Source: an uncultured Lachnospiraceae bacterium
GTDB taxonomy: Bacteria; Bacillota; Clostridia; Lachnospirales; Lachnospiraceae
Direction of reading: 5' to 3'
Assembly: GCA_947565425.1 (NCBI GenBank)
Contig: CANOFW010000012.1
Location: 19,219-83,218, forward strand
DNA: 64,000 bases
A program made the translations under genes and the position numbers. Shown one piece after another: positions 18,790 to 28,138 of the stretch (position 1 is its first letter; each line of letters opens with the position of its first letter). The notes beneath the pieces are model-generated. The model had not been told where the DNA came from. It searched no databases and saw only the letters and a program-made list of their open reading frames with translations.

Positions 18790-18818
18790 TTGACATTTTT
18801 TCATTTAACTTATAAGAT
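18790..18818 (+). promoter_or_regulatory. valS promoter
   Basis: A perfect TTGACA at 18790-18795 and TAAGAT at 18813-18818 with a 17 nt spacer. TATAAG at 18811 is an alternative -10 with a short spacer. Transcription would start near 18825, giving a leader of about 80 nt. Confidence 0.7.
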
Positions 18819-18853
18819 GAAAAGATAAGTAACGAGCATACCGTGAAGATACG

Positions 18854-18885
18854 CCCTTTACCGGCTTCCGGTAAAGGGTATTTTT
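18854..18885 (+). promoter_or_regulatory. Terminator-like hairpin (attenuator candidate) in the valS leader
   Basis: The arms CCCTTTACCGG and CCGGTAAAGGG form a perfect 11 bp stem with a 3 nt loop and are followed by TATTTTT. It stands between the valS promoter and the valS ribosome site (AAGGAG at 18889-18894), the position of an intrinsic attenuator. The T-box consensus (AGGGTGGNACCGCG) is absent and the leader is too short for a normal T-box. Confidence 0.6.
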
Positions 18886-18903
18886 AATAAGGAGAAATTT
18901 ACT

Positions 18904-21552
18904 ATGAGTAAAGAACTTGCGAAAACATATGACCCCAAGGACATCGAGGACCGACTTTACCAGAAATGGGAGGAGAATAAATATTTCCATGCAGAGCCAG
19001 ACAGGAGTAAAAAACCCTTTACGATTGTGATGCCGCCGCCCAATATTACCGGGCAGCTTCATATGGGACATGCCCTGGACAACACGATGCAGGATATCCT
19101 GATTCGTTATAAACGTATGCAGGGTTACAATGCTTTGTGGCAGCCGGGCACGGATCATGCTTCTATTTCTACAGAAGTTAAGGTAATAGAGTCCTTGAAG
19201 GAACAGGGCATAGATAAGAATGATCTGGGACGTGAAGGATTCCTTGAGAAAGTGTGGGAATGGAGAGAAGAGTATGGCGGCCGCATCATCCGTCAGCTCA
19301 AGAAAATGGGTTCCTCCGCGGATTGGGACAGGGAACGTTTCACGATGGACGAGGGCTGTTCCAAGGCAGTACAGGATGTATTTATCAAATTGTATGAGAA
19401 AGGCTTGATTTATAAAGGTTCGCGGATTGTCAATTGGTGTCCGGTTTGTCAGACGTCTATTTCAGACGCAGAGGTGGAGCATGAAGAACAGGATGGATGC
19501 TTCTGGCATATCAATTATCCGGTAAAAGGCGAGGAAGGAAGATTTGTGGAGATCGCCACGACCAGGCCGGAGACACTTTTGGGTGATACGGCGGTTGCTG
19601 TCAACCCGGAAGATGAGCGTTACCAAGATATTGTCGGCAAAACGCTAATTTTGCCTCTGGTAGGCCGGGAGATTCCGGTAGTAGCGGACCATTATGTTGA
19701 TAAGGAATTTGGGACAGGCTGCGTGAAGATCACGCCTGCGCATGACCCAAACGATTTTGAGGTGGGCAAACGTCACAATTTGCCGGAGATCAATGTACTC
19801 AATGATGATGCAACCATCAATGCCAATGGCGGTAAATATCAGGGCATGGATCGCTATGAAGCGAGAAAGCAGATGGTGCAGGAATTAGAAGAGCAAGGAC
19901 TTTTGGTAAAGGTAGTGCCTCATTCACACAATGTGGGCACGCATGACCGTTGCAGCGCGACCGTGGAACCGATGGTGAAGCAGCAGTGGTTCGTAAAGAT
20001 GGACGAGTTGATTAAGCCGGCGGTAGAGGCAGTGAAAAATGGCGAGATTAAGCTGTTGCCCGAACGCATGGATAAGACATATTTCAATTGGACGGACAAT
20101 ATTAGGGATTGGTGTATCTCCCGGCAGCTCTGGTGGGGACATCGGATTCCCGCTTATTACTGTGCAGATTGCGGGGAATTTGTGGTAGCAAGAGAGAATC
20201 CCGGTAAGTGTCCCAAATGTGGGTGTGCGCATATGACGCAGGATGAGGATACCTTAGATACCTGGTTTTCCTCCGCGTTGTGGCCATTCTCTACATTGGG
20301 GTGGCCTGAGAAGACGGAAGACCTTGATTATTTCTATCCCAATGACGTGTTGGTAACTGGGTATGATATCATTTTCTTCTGGGTTATCCGCATGATTTTC
20401 TCCGGCTATGAGCAGATGGGGGAGGCTCCCTTCCACACCGTATTGTTCCATGGTCTGGTGCGGGATTCACAGGGGCGCAAGATGAGCAAATCTCTTGGCA
20501 ACGGTATTGATCCTCTGGAAGTTATTGATAAGTATGGCGCAGATGCATTGCGGCTGACGCTGATTACTGGTAATGCGCCGGGAAATGACATGCGTTTCTA
20601 TTGGGAGCGCGTGGAGTCGGCAAGAAATTTTGCCAATAAGGTATGGAACGCTTCGCGTTTCATTATGATGAATATTGTTGAGGGAGAGATTACAGAGCCG
20701 TCGCTGGAACAGCTTAGGATTGGAGACAAGTGGATTCTCTCCAAGGTCAACACGCTGGCCCAAGACGTTACCGAGAACATGGATAAGTTTGAGCTGGGGA
20801 TTGCCGTGCAGAAAGTTTATGATTTCATCTGGGATGAATTCTGCGACTGGTACATTGAGATTGCCAAAGCCAGGATGTCCAGGAAAGAGGAAGATCCGGA
20901 ATCAGCAAAAGTTGCTATGTGGACGTTGAAGACAGTGCTGGTTCAGGCATTGAAGCTGCTCCATCCCTATATGCCGTTTATTACGGAAGAGATTTTTTGT
21001 ACGTTGCAGGCTGAGGAGCCGACAATTATGCTATCTAAATGGCCGGAGTACCGCGAGGAGTACCATTTTGCTGCGGAGGAGGAAGCCGTGGAGCATGTTA
21101 AGGACCTGATTAAAGGAGTCCGCAATACGAGAGCGGAGATGAATGTCCCGCCCAGCAGGAAAGCCAAACTGTATATTGTGACGGAGGATACAGGGCTGCA
21201 ACATACGTTTAAGACTATGAAGAGTGCATACATGCGGCTTGCCAGCGCCAGTGAGGTGCTGGTGCAGGCGGATAAATCAGGTATCGGCGAGGATGCCGTA
21301 TCGGTAGTGATCCCGGGCGCGGTAATTTACCTTCCGCTCGAGGATCTTGTGGACCTTGAAAAAGAAAAAGAGCGTCTTCTGAAAGAGAAGGATAAGCTGT
21401 CAAAAGAACTATCACGTTCTAAGGGTATGCTTTCCAATGAGAAGTTCTTAAACCGCGCGCCGGAGGAAAAGGTCCGGGAAGAGCGGGACAAACTTGCGAA
21501 ATACGAACAGATGATGGCGCAGGTGGAAGAACGTCTGGAGCAGATGAAGTAG
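18904..21552 (+). CDS. valS: Valyl-tRNA synthetase
   Basis: 882 residues, normal for a bacterial ValRS. It charges tRNA-Val with valine and edits threonine. Class I signatures are present: HMGH in [15 protein letters not shown] near 45-58 and KMSKS in [10 protein letters not shown] near 525. The editing domain ([17 protein letters not shown]) lies at about 215-235, zinc-type cysteine pairs occur near 420-440 (CADCGE, CPKCGC), and a C-terminal coiled coil (about 815-882) is the tRNA-binding arm. Expression may be controlled by the hairpin in its leader. The LCP gene follows after 22 nt. Confidence 0.98.
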   Translation: MSKELAKTYDPKDIEDRLYQKWEENKYFHAEPDRSKKPFTIVMPPPNITGQLHMGHALDNTMQDILIRYKRMQGYNALWQPGTDHASISTEVKVIESLKEQGIDKNDLGREGFLEKVWEWREEYGGRIIRQLKKMGSSADWDRERFTMDEGCSKAVQDVFIKLYEKGLIYKGSRIVNWCPVCQTSISDAEVEHEEQDGCFWHINYPVKGEEGRFVEIATTRPETLLGDTAVAVNPEDERYQDIVGKTLILPLVGREIPVVADHYVDKEFGTGCVKITPAHDPNDFEVGKRHNLPEINVLNDDATINANGGKYQGMDRYEARKQMVQELEEQGLLVKVVPHSHNVGTHDRCSATVEPMVKQQWFVKMDELIKPAVEAVKNGEIKLLPERMDKTYFNWTDNIRDWCISRQLWWGHRIPAYYCADCGEFVVARENPGKCPKCGCAHMTQDEDTLDTWFSSALWPFSTLGWPEKTEDLDYFYPNDVLVTGYDIIFFWVIRMIFSGYEQMGEAPFHTVLFHGLVRDSQGRKMSKSLGNGIDPLEVIDKYGADALRLTLITGNAPGNDMRFYWERVESARNFANKVWNASRFIMMNIVEGEITEPSLEQLRIGDKWILSKVNTLAQDVTENMDKFELGIAVQKVYDFIWDEFCDWYIEIAKARMSRKEEDPESAKVAMWTLKTVLVQALKLLHPYMPFITEEIFCTLQAEEPTIMLSKWPEYREEYHFAAEEEAVEHVKDLIKGVRNTRAEMNVPPSRKAKLYIVTEDTGLQHTFKTMKSAYMRLASASEVLVQADKSGIGEDAVSVVIPGAVIYLPLEDLVDLEKEKERLLKEKDKLSKELSRSKGMLSNEKFLNRAPEEKVREERDKLAKYEQMMAQVEERLEQMK

Positions 21553-21574
21553 ACAAACCAAGGAGGGAACCGCA

Positions 21575-22648
21575 ATGGATAAGGATATGCAAAAAAAGCA
21601 TAAGAAAGGGAAGACCAACAGGAAGAAACGGCAGACACGCAAGATTATTGTGGTTGCGGTGGTTGTTCTGTTAGCGCTTATTATGATACCTGTGGCATTT
21701 TCCTGGAGTAAATATGACAAAATGGGGAAGGTCGTCATCCATGACAAAGAGGTTAAGATCAACGAATTGACGCCGGAGACGAAGAAAGTAATGAAGAGTT
21801 ATACGAGTATCGCTTTGTTTGGCCTTGACAACCGTTCAATGGGCAGTCTGGAGAGAGGTAACAGCGATACGATCATAGTTGTCAGCATCAACAAAGACAC
21901 CGGGGAAATTAAGATGGCTTCCGTTTATCGTGATACGTATTTGGATATAGATGAAAATAAGTTTCGTAAGGCGAATGCGGCATATGCCAACGGAGGCCCT
22001 AAGCAGGCGATTGATATGCTCAATAAGAATCTGGATTTGGATATCACAGATTATGTCAGCGTAGATTTTAGCGCGTTGGTGGAGGCAGTGGATCTCCTTG
22101 GTGGTATTGATATTGATAAATTGGAGGCAGACGAAGCGAAATGGCTCAATGCGTATGTCTCGGACACGATTAAGAATACAGGGTATGAAGAATATGTAGA
22201 TTCTGTTTCTGCCGGAGAGAACGTACATTTAAATGGCATACAGGCGACCGCTTATGCGCGTATCCGTTATGTGGGCCTTGATTATGGACGTACCGAGCGT
22301 CAGAGAACGGTGATTACCAAGATGTTCGAGAAGGCAAAGCAGTGTGATTTAATGACCTTAAATAAGATGATGGACGAGATGCTGCCGCAGATTTCCACGA
22401 GTTTAAGTCCAACAGAACTGCTCGGTCTTGCTTCCGGCGTAGCTAAGTACCATATGGGTGAGAATACGGGATTCCCATTTGACAAGGAATCCGGCGATGT
22501 GGGAAGTTTAGGAGATATGGTAATTCCGCTGGATTTGGAGCAGAATGTAATCCAATTGCATAAATTTTTATTCTCAAATGAGGAGTATACGCCTTCCCAG
22601 ACGGTAAAAGATCTAAGTGCGACGATTCATGCAAATACCGGCTATTAA
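21575..22648 (+). CDS. LytR-CpsA-Psr (LCP) family glycopolymer ligase
   Basis: 357 residues. A very basic cytoplasmic start, one membrane anchor (about 24-43), then the extracellular LCP domain: FGLDNR, GNSDTIIVVSIN, MASVYRDTYL and the RIRYVGLDYGRTERQR run that supplies the pyrophosphate-binding arginines. LCP enzymes move glycopolymers from undecaprenyl carriers to peptidoglycan. The start follows AGGAGGG. A second LCP gene at 36527 has the same pattern, so the cell probably attaches at least two polymers or uses redundant ligases. Confidence 0.93.
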   Translation: MDKDMQKKHKKGKTNRKKRQTRKIIVVAVVVLLALIMIPVAFSWSKYDKMGKVVIHDKEVKINELTPETKKVMKSYTSIALFGLDNRSMGSLERGNSDTIIVVSINKDTGEIKMASVYRDTYLDIDENKFRKANAAYANGGPKQAIDMLNKNLDLDITDYVSVDFSALVEAVDLLGGIDIDKLEADEAKWLNAYVSDTIKNTGYEEYVDSVSAGENVHLNGIQATAYARIRYVGLDYGRTERQRTVITKMFEKAKQCDLMTLNKMMDEMLPQISTSLSPTELLGLASGVAKYHMGENTGFPFDKESGDVGSLGDMVIPLDLEQNVIQLHKFLFSNEEYTPSQTVKDLSATIHANTGY

Positions 22649-22655
22649 AATTCAG

Positions 22656-22685
22656 TTGACAAGGGCTTCTGTGTAAGCGTATGAT
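22656..22685 (+). promoter_or_regulatory. Promoter of the FN3 protein gene
   Basis: A perfect TTGACA at 22656-22661 and TATGAT at 22680-22685 with an 18 nt spacer, about 55 nt ahead of the start. Confidence 0.65.
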
Positions 22686-22744
22686 GTAATTATAAGGTAT
22701 CAATTTCCATATTCATATGTTTATAAGAGAAGAGGAGGATTTTA

Positions 22745-23977
22745 ATGAGAGAAGTATGGAAGTATTTAAAAGTGTGCGCGTTAGCAGTTGTCTGCGTAGT
22801 GTTGTTGGGCGTGAGCGTGAAGACTCAGGCAGCGCCGGCACAGGTGCAGGGATTGAAACAGACAAACAACAGCGCCAGTTCTGTAACTGTAAGTTGGGAT
22901 GTTTTGGTTGCGGATGGAATTCGTTATAAGGTTGAGTTATCAGCGGACAAATCGTTTTCCAGTGTGAAGACGGAGGAAACTACCGGCGCGACAGAGTATT
23001 TTTATGGACTTTCCGCAGGTAAGAAATACTATGTGAGGGTAATTGCATACGAGAAGTCTACAGGGATTCTTGGCAGATATTCCGAGATACTAGAGGTTGT
23101 GACAAAGCCGGACAATGCAAAGCGTAACCTTCGGCAGACAGCAGCAAGCACGACGAGTATTTCTCTGAAGTGGGACAAAAATGCGGGCGCAAATGCGTAC
23201 CAGTTGGAGTATTATAAGGATGGAGCGTCAAACGTTAAGAAAGTTGTTAATCTGGGTGATGTTCAGAGTTACACGTGCAATAAGCTCAGCCAGAATTCCA
23301 ATTATGTCTTTCGGCTGTATCCGGTTATGAAAAGCGCCAGCGGTTATACAGCGGTTGGTTATACCAGTGACACTATTTATAACTGTCCGGTTCTGCCAGG
23401 GAAGGTGTCGGGGTTCACAGCTTCATTTTCCAGCCCGACGACAAAATATCTCGAGCTATCCTGGGATAAACGTAACAGTGCAAACGGCTATCAATATGAA
23501 GTTTATTCTCTTGCCAGCAAGAAAGCGAAGAAATTGCTTTCTGGAAAGAAGACGTATAATGGCACGGCACATTCCATTTCCAGTAACAAGCTGGTGAAAG
23601 CGCCGTTTCTGAAGGTGAGGATTCGCGCCTATGTGACGTTGAGCACCGGAACGAAGTATGGCGCGTGGTCTACATGGACCTATACGGCAAAGCAGCCGGA
23701 AATTAAAATTTCCAATGTCAGAGGTGGACAGAAACTTACCTGGAAAAAGATCAGCGGAGCCGATAGTTATACGCTTTTTGTTTCCACGAAGAGAGAGAAC
23801 GGTTATAAAAAAGTCGGGACGGTCTCTAAGAATTCTCTGGTTGTTAAAAAATGTGGAAAAAAGGCTTTGAAATCTGGTAAGTCGTATTATTATACAATTG
23901 TAGCAAATAAGAAAATTGGCAAGAAAACGTATAAGGGGTGCAAGACTCATTGCTATAGCCGTCCATATTACAATTAA
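22745..23977 (+). CDS. Secreted fibronectin type III repeat protein
   Basis: 410 residues with a signal peptide (cleavage near 28-29 after KTQA) and then only FN3-like beta-sandwich repeats, about four of them, each with the pattern W-D-x(n)-Y-x-V or Y-Y-V/I near its end (for example GKKYYVRVIAY and GKSYYYTIVA). The C-terminal repeats are rich in lysine. No catalytic domain and no sorting motif are visible. The same repeat type forms the tails of the two autolysins at 25371 and 28139, so it probably binds the wall or extracellular polymers in the same place. It has its own promoter. Confidence 0.85.
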   Translation: MREVWKYLKVCALAVVCVVLLGVSVKTQAAPAQVQGLKQTNNSASSVTVSWDVLVADGIRYKVELSADKSFSSVKTEETTGATEYFYGLSAGKKYYVRVIAYEKSTGILGRYSEILEVVTKPDNAKRNLRQTAASTTSISLKWDKNAGANAYQLEYYKDGASNVKKVVNLGDVQSYTCNKLSQNSNYVFRLYPVMKSASGYTAVGYTSDTIYNCPVLPGKVSGFTASFSSPTTKYLELSWDKRNSANGYQYEVYSLASKKAKKLLSGKKTYNGTAHSISSNKLVKAPFLKVRIRAYVTLSTGTKYGAWSTWTYTAKQPEIKISNVRGGQKLTWKKISGADSYTLFVSTKRENGYKKVGTVSKNSLVVKKCGKKALKSGKSYYYTIVANKKIGKKTYKGCKTHCYSRPYYN

Positions 23978-24012
23978 GTATGTGAGGATGGGAAGAGCAT
24001 AAGGCAGGACAA

Positions 24013-25101
24013 ATGAAAGAAAAGCTGGTACGGAAATTTAAATGGATGGGCGAGAAAAATATGGACGACAGGGCGCGGTACTGTTTCCTGGCAGTCTTTT
24101 TGGGGTGTGTACATTTACTTTTGGCAGGGGTTGGCATTTTGTTGATGTGCCTGCCTCTGGTCATTTCCAATTTATTAGTCGCATGTTTGGATTTCCTCAG
24201 TATATATAAGGCGAAGGAAAACAGCAAGTATTTCCTGCGCATTAGCATACTTTATTTTGCGACGTGTGCCCAGTCGCTTTATGCCAGTGTTTTGCTGGGA
24301 TGGAGCTATGATTTTTCCGTATATAATCTAGTGATGATTCCTGTGATGCTTTCTATGGTATATCTTGTAGAACATGGAGAGAACTGTAGCAGGTATACAA
24401 TTCCATATACCTTAGTGAACTTTATTTCTACGATGATTTTTTGTGGTTTTTTGTATAGAGGCAACCCGCTTTACTATTATCCAGTACCCACGGATCTGAG
24501 AGTTTCCTTTTTTAATAACGTTATGGGCTTTTTGCTTCTTTCCTGTTTCTGTGTGTTGTTTATTCTTGAGCTGACTGCGAATCGTAAGAAGTTACAGGCA
24601 CGCAATCGGGAACTGGCTCACTTGGCGAATTACGATGAGCTGACGCAGTTAAGGAACCGCCGAAGCATTCTCAGTAAATGGAAGTGCTTGGAGCGCGACG
24701 ACTACTGTGTGGTTATGGGGGATGTGGATAATTTTAAGAAAATTAATGATACATATGGACATGAACAGGGAGATGAGGTTCTGAAACTGATTGCCGACAG
24801 TATGTCCGGTGCAGCATCCGCGGCTGACTATGTGAGCCGCTGGGGTGGAGAAGAGTTTCTGATGATTGTTTTTGGAAACATTGCTTACGCCCTCAAGGTT
24901 GTGAAAGGTATTCAACAGAGATTGCGAGAGGCGAATGTGTGGGCGAACGGACATAAGTTGACTGTGACCATGACGTTTGGTGTCTGTGAGCGTTCGGAGG
25001 TTTTGGACGGGAATATTGATGAGATTATTCGCCGTGCAGATCAGAGACTTTATCTGGGAAAGGCAGGCGGCAAGAATTGTATCAAGACTTGTGACGAATG
25101 A
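24013..25101 (+). CDS. Membrane GGDEF diguanylate cyclase
   Basis: 362 residues. Five or six hydrophobic segments fill about 15-195, then a GGDEF domain with the active-site GGEEF at 278-282 and the preceding substrate-site residues in MGDVDNFKKINDTYGHEQGD. The RxxD inhibitory site expected a few residues before GGEEF is absent (SAADYVSRW), so product inhibition there is unlikely. It should make c-di-GMP from GTP at the membrane. Its place between FN3 proteins and autolysins suggests control of surface functions, but no c-di-GMP riboswitch or PilZ protein was seen here. Confidence 0.92.
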   Translation: MKEKLVRKFKWMGEKNMDDRARYCFLAVFLGCVHLLLAGVGILLMCLPLVISNLLVACLDFLSIYKAKENSKYFLRISILYFATCAQSLYASVLLGWSYDFSVYNLVMIPVMLSMVYLVEHGENCSRYTIPYTLVNFISTMIFCGFLYRGNPLYYYPVPTDLRVSFFNNVMGFLLLSCFCVLFILELTANRKKLQARNRELAHLANYDELTQLRNRRSILSKWKCLERDDYCVVMGDVDNFKKINDTYGHEQGDEVLKLIADSMSGAASAADYVSRWGGEEFLMIVFGNIAYALKVVKGIQQRLREANVWANGHKLTVTMTFGVCERSEVLDGNIDEIIRRADQRLYLGKAGGKNCIKTCDE

Positions 25102-25202
25102 TTGCTTTCTGTTTTCTTGTCTGGGGCTAAGGTTATAGCGTCTAAGGACGTTTAGAAAATGTAAAAAAAATCTTAAAAATGCTGTTGCAAATGATGGCTT
25201 CC

Positions 25203-25249
25203 TACAATATATGGTATATGATTTTTTCGGTAATGGAACATATATTGTA
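25203..25249. repeat. Perfect 11 bp inverted repeat between the GGDEF and amidase genes
   Basis: TACAATATATG at 25203-25213 is matched by its exact complement at 25239-25249, with a 25 nt loop. It precedes the terminator hairpin at 25253. It could be part of the RNA end structure or a protein-binding site. Confidence 0.6.
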
Positions 25250-25252
25250 TGC

Positions 25253-25282
25253 AGGCTGTTTTGGGCAACAGCCTTTCTTTTC
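25253..25282 (+). terminator. Intrinsic terminator after the GGDEF gene
   Basis: AGGCTGTT and AACAGCCT form a perfect 8 bp stem with a 6 nt loop, followed by TTCTTTT. It lies about 150 nt after the stop of the cyclase gene. Confidence 0.8.
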
Positions 25283-25298
25283 CAGTTATTTCTGTAGG

Positions 25299-25327
25299 TT
25301 GTTTTTCAAAATAAAGTGTGTTAGAAT
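25299..25327 (+). promoter_or_regulatory. Promoter of the amidase gene
   Basis: TTGTTT at 25299-25304, a 17 nt spacer and TAGAAT at 25322-25327, just after the preceding terminator and about 45 nt before the start. Confidence 0.6.
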
Positions 25328-25370
25328 TAACGCGAATTATGAAAACCAATGTTGAAATGGAGTGAGAAGA

Positions 25371-28121
25371 GTGGGATCGATTAGAAAATGGCTCGCTGCT
25401 TTCCTGACGGTATGTGTGGCTGTTACATCAGCAGGGATCCATGTACAGGCACAGAGCATTACTAGGGATATGCCGGCGGAAGAGCAGGAGTTTGGGACGG
25501 ATGTAGAGGAGTTTGTAGAAGAAGAGGATAGCGAGAAGGGAAAAGAGGGAAATAGCGAGAAGGGGGCAAAAGCAGGAATATTGAATTTTCTTATGATGGA
25601 AACTGCATCTGTTCAGACACCCGGTGTGCAGAATATTGCAATTAGTCTTGGGCAGGAGCGCGCGCTGGTAGAATGTGCAGAGCTTACATATCGCAGAGTG
25701 TCTGATGGGAAGGTGTTTACCGTGGAGGCGCTGGATATTGTCGATAATATGGTAAAATTTTCCATTGAATATACGGATGAATCACAAGCAGGCGTCTATG
25801 AGCTTACGAGTGTTAATTATCAGGTAACGGGTGCAACTTATGAGCTATTGTTTGATGATTTGGGAATGGATGTAAGTTTTGGCGTCAACCAGGAGATTGA
25901 TACTGAGCCGGATGAAATGTTAGTGGATGAACAAATGTTGGAAGAAGTGGAAGCCAATGTGGTAACCATGGATGAAAATGGCAACACAGTCTCAGAGCAA
26001 TCCGTGAAGGACGTACTGCAAGAGGCGCAGTCTGTCAATGCAAAGACACGCGCTGGAAGAGCTACCACCAATGCCTTGGAGAAGATGGTGATTGTGTTAG
26101 ATCCGGGACATGACAGTACCCATGCAGGCGCGCGGGGGAATGGATGTAAAGAAGAGGAATTGGTGTTAAAGATTGCGCAGTATTGTAAGACAGAATTGCA
26201 GAAATATTCTGGCATTAGCGTTTATATGACTAGAAGCAGCAATACTTGCCCTAATGGTGGATACACGGTGGATTCCGGTACTTGTAATGCCAAAAGGGTG
26301 TCATTTGCGGTGTCCAAAAAGGCGGATGTGTATGTAAGCTTTCATTTGAACTCGAATGCGAATACGGAGCCAAGAGGTGTGGGCGTCTATTATCCGAATA
26401 ACAATTATCGTCCTCAGATTGGCCAGGAGGGAAAAGGGCTTGCCACTAGTATCTATAAAAAACTGAGCGCCTTGGGGCTTTCCACTTGGGCGGGCGGAAC
26501 TTTGATACATAATTCAGAAACGAATACACGCTATCCCGACGGTTCGCTTGCCGATTATTTGGGCGTGATAAGAAGAAGCAAAGAAGCCGGAATTCCGGCG
26601 GTACTCATTGAACACGCTTTTCTCAGCAATGCGGCGGATGTCAGTCAATTTTTGAACTCCAATGCGAAATTAAAAAAACTTGGCATTGCGGATGCGCAGG
26701 CGATTGCCAGTTTTTACGGGCTGTCTGAAAAGGGAGGGGTTCCGGTCATTGATTGGATTCAGGCAAAGAATAGCAATACCTTACGTGTGAATTGGGAAGA
26801 GGCAGCAGGCGCCGTTTCCTATCAGGTGTATAGAAGTATTTCGGCGGATGGAAAATACACACAGATTGCCGATGTCAATCAGTGTCAGTATGATGATAAG
26901 ACGGCAAAGGCAGGGATGACGCACTACTATAAAGTGTGCGCTGTATTTGAGGATGGAAGCAAATCTTCTTTCTCCAAAGCATATTCCGCTGTTGCCTTGG
27001 CAAAGCCCAAAATTACCAGCATTTTGTCCAAAGCCGGAGGGAAATTGAGGATTAATTGGGGTGCTGTCAATGGGGCGTCTCTGTTTGAAATTTGGCGATG
27101 CGAGGAGCGCGATGGTAAGTATCAGAAAATTGCGACTACCACAAATACATTTTATGTAGATAAAAAGATTGACATGCAAAAGGAATATTTTTATAAAGTT
27201 CGCGCCCGCGGTGGGGATAAGAACGGCTGCGGTAGTTGTTCCGATATTTTATCCGGCTGGGCGGTGCAAAAGACGGCTATCCGTAATGTCAGTTCGGCAG
27301 ATAGTACGTCCCTGCGCATCCGCTGGAAAAAGGTAGAGAACGCGTATGTTTATCGCATTCGCAGAAGTACTTCCAAAAAGGGCAAATATGTCACAGTTGC
27401 CAATGTGAAAGGCAGTAAAACATCCTATGTGGATAAGGGATTGCAAGAGAACAAGAAGTACTATTATAAGATTCAGGTGATGAACCTTGTGAATGGCAAT
27501 AAGGGGTACAGCAGTTATTGCAGTGCGGCGGCAGGCAGTACAATCAGCGGCACTTCCCTCGTTTATGTAAAGTCTTATAATAGCAGCAGTATGGAACTGA
27601 AATGGAAGATGCATCCAGATGCGTATGCTTACAGTATCAAACGTAGTACGAAAAAAAAGGGAAATTATGAGAAGATTGCAGAGGTTCGCGACCGCAATAT
27701 CACACAGTATCAGGACAAGAATATTGTCAGTGGAAAACGTTACTATTATGCGGTGGAAGTGATTGTCAAAAAAAAGAAGGTCAAGAATTACAGTGGGAAT
27801 TCCAAGCCAAAATCGGCGTATAATCTATGCAAGGCGAACATTGTTTCCATACGGTCAGTGGCAAAAGGAAATCTATTGAGTTGGGAGGCAGTGGCAGGCG
27901 CTAATTGCTATGAGATTATGCGCAGTAATCAGGAAGCAGGTGGATTTACGGAGATTGCTAAGGTTCAGGGCGCAGATGTCACGAGCTTTACGGATTCGAG
28001 CGCTCAAAAGGGAGTGAAATATTATTACCGGATTCGTGCAATTCGCGAGGGGAAATATCCGGGATATGGAAGCTATGGGAAAGTAGCGGAAAGCGGGGGC
28101 AGTAAAGCAAAACGCAGATAA
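25371..28121 (+). CDS. N-acetylmuramoyl-L-alanine amidase (Amidase_3) with FN3 tail
   Basis: I chose GTG at 25371 because GGAG lies 8 nt upstream; an in-frame GTG at 25362 lacks such a site. 916 residues. A signal peptide ends near VQAQS. About 30-230 is an acidic region with no known domain. Amidase_3 follows (about 237-450) with the zinc ligand His247 in LDPGHDSTHAG, the second His in VSFHLNSN, and the catalytic Glu in LIEHAFLSN. The remaining ~460 residues are five lysine-rich FN3 repeats. It cleaves the MurNAc-L-Ala bond of peptidoglycan, probably in cell separation or wall turnover. The glucosaminidase gene follows after 17 nt, so the two autolysins are co-expressed. Confidence 0.92.
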   Translation: MGSIRKWLAAFLTVCVAVTSAGIHVQAQSITRDMPAEEQEFGTDVEEFVEEEDSEKGKEGNSEKGAKAGILNFLMMETASVQTPGVQNIAISLGQERALVECAELTYRRVSDGKVFTVEALDIVDNMVKFSIEYTDESQAGVYELTSVNYQVTGATYELLFDDLGMDVSFGVNQEIDTEPDEMLVDEQMLEEVEANVVTMDENGNTVSEQSVKDVLQEAQSVNAKTRAGRATTNALEKMVIVLDPGHDSTHAGARGNGCKEEELVLKIAQYCKTELQKYSGISVYMTRSSNTCPNGGYTVDSGTCNAKRVSFAVSKKADVYVSFHLNSNANTEPRGVGVYYPNNNYRPQIGQEGKGLATSIYKKLSALGLSTWAGGTLIHNSETNTRYPDGSLADYLGVIRRSKEAGIPAVLIEHAFLSNAADVSQFLNSNAKLKKLGIADAQAIASFYGLSEKGGVPVIDWIQAKNSNTLRVNWEEAAGAVSYQVYRSISADGKYTQIADVNQCQYDDKTAKAGMTHYYKVCAVFEDGSKSSFSKAYSAVALAKPKITSILSKAGGKLRINWGAVNGASLFEIWRCEERDGKYQKIATTTNTFYVDKKIDMQKEYFYKVRARGGDKNGCGSCSDILSGWAVQKTAIRNVSSADSTSLRIRWKKVENAYVYRIRRSTSKKGKYVTVANVKGSKTSYVDKGLQENKKYYYKIQVMNLVNGNKGYSSYCSAAAGSTISGTSLVYVKSYNSSSMELKWKMHPDAYAYSIKRSTKKKGNYEKIAEVRDRNITQYQDKNIVSGKRYYYAVEVIVKKKKVKNYSGNSKPKSAYNLCKANIVSIRSVAKGNLLSWEAVAGANCYEIMRSNQEAGGFTEIAKVQGADVTSFTDSSAQKGVKYYYRIRAIREGKYPGYGSYGKVAESGGSKAKRR

Positions 28122-28138
28122 ATGGAGGAAAGAGGGAT

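Noticed and set aside
18700-18903. T-box riboswitch for valS
   Set aside because: No T-box consensus or specifier-stem layout was found; only one hairpin follows the promoter.
25102-25370. c-di-GMP riboswitch between the GGDEF and amidase genes
   Set aside because: The conserved GGGCAAACC and GACGCAAAGCC-type core is absent; the hairpins are explained as an inverted repeat and a terminator.
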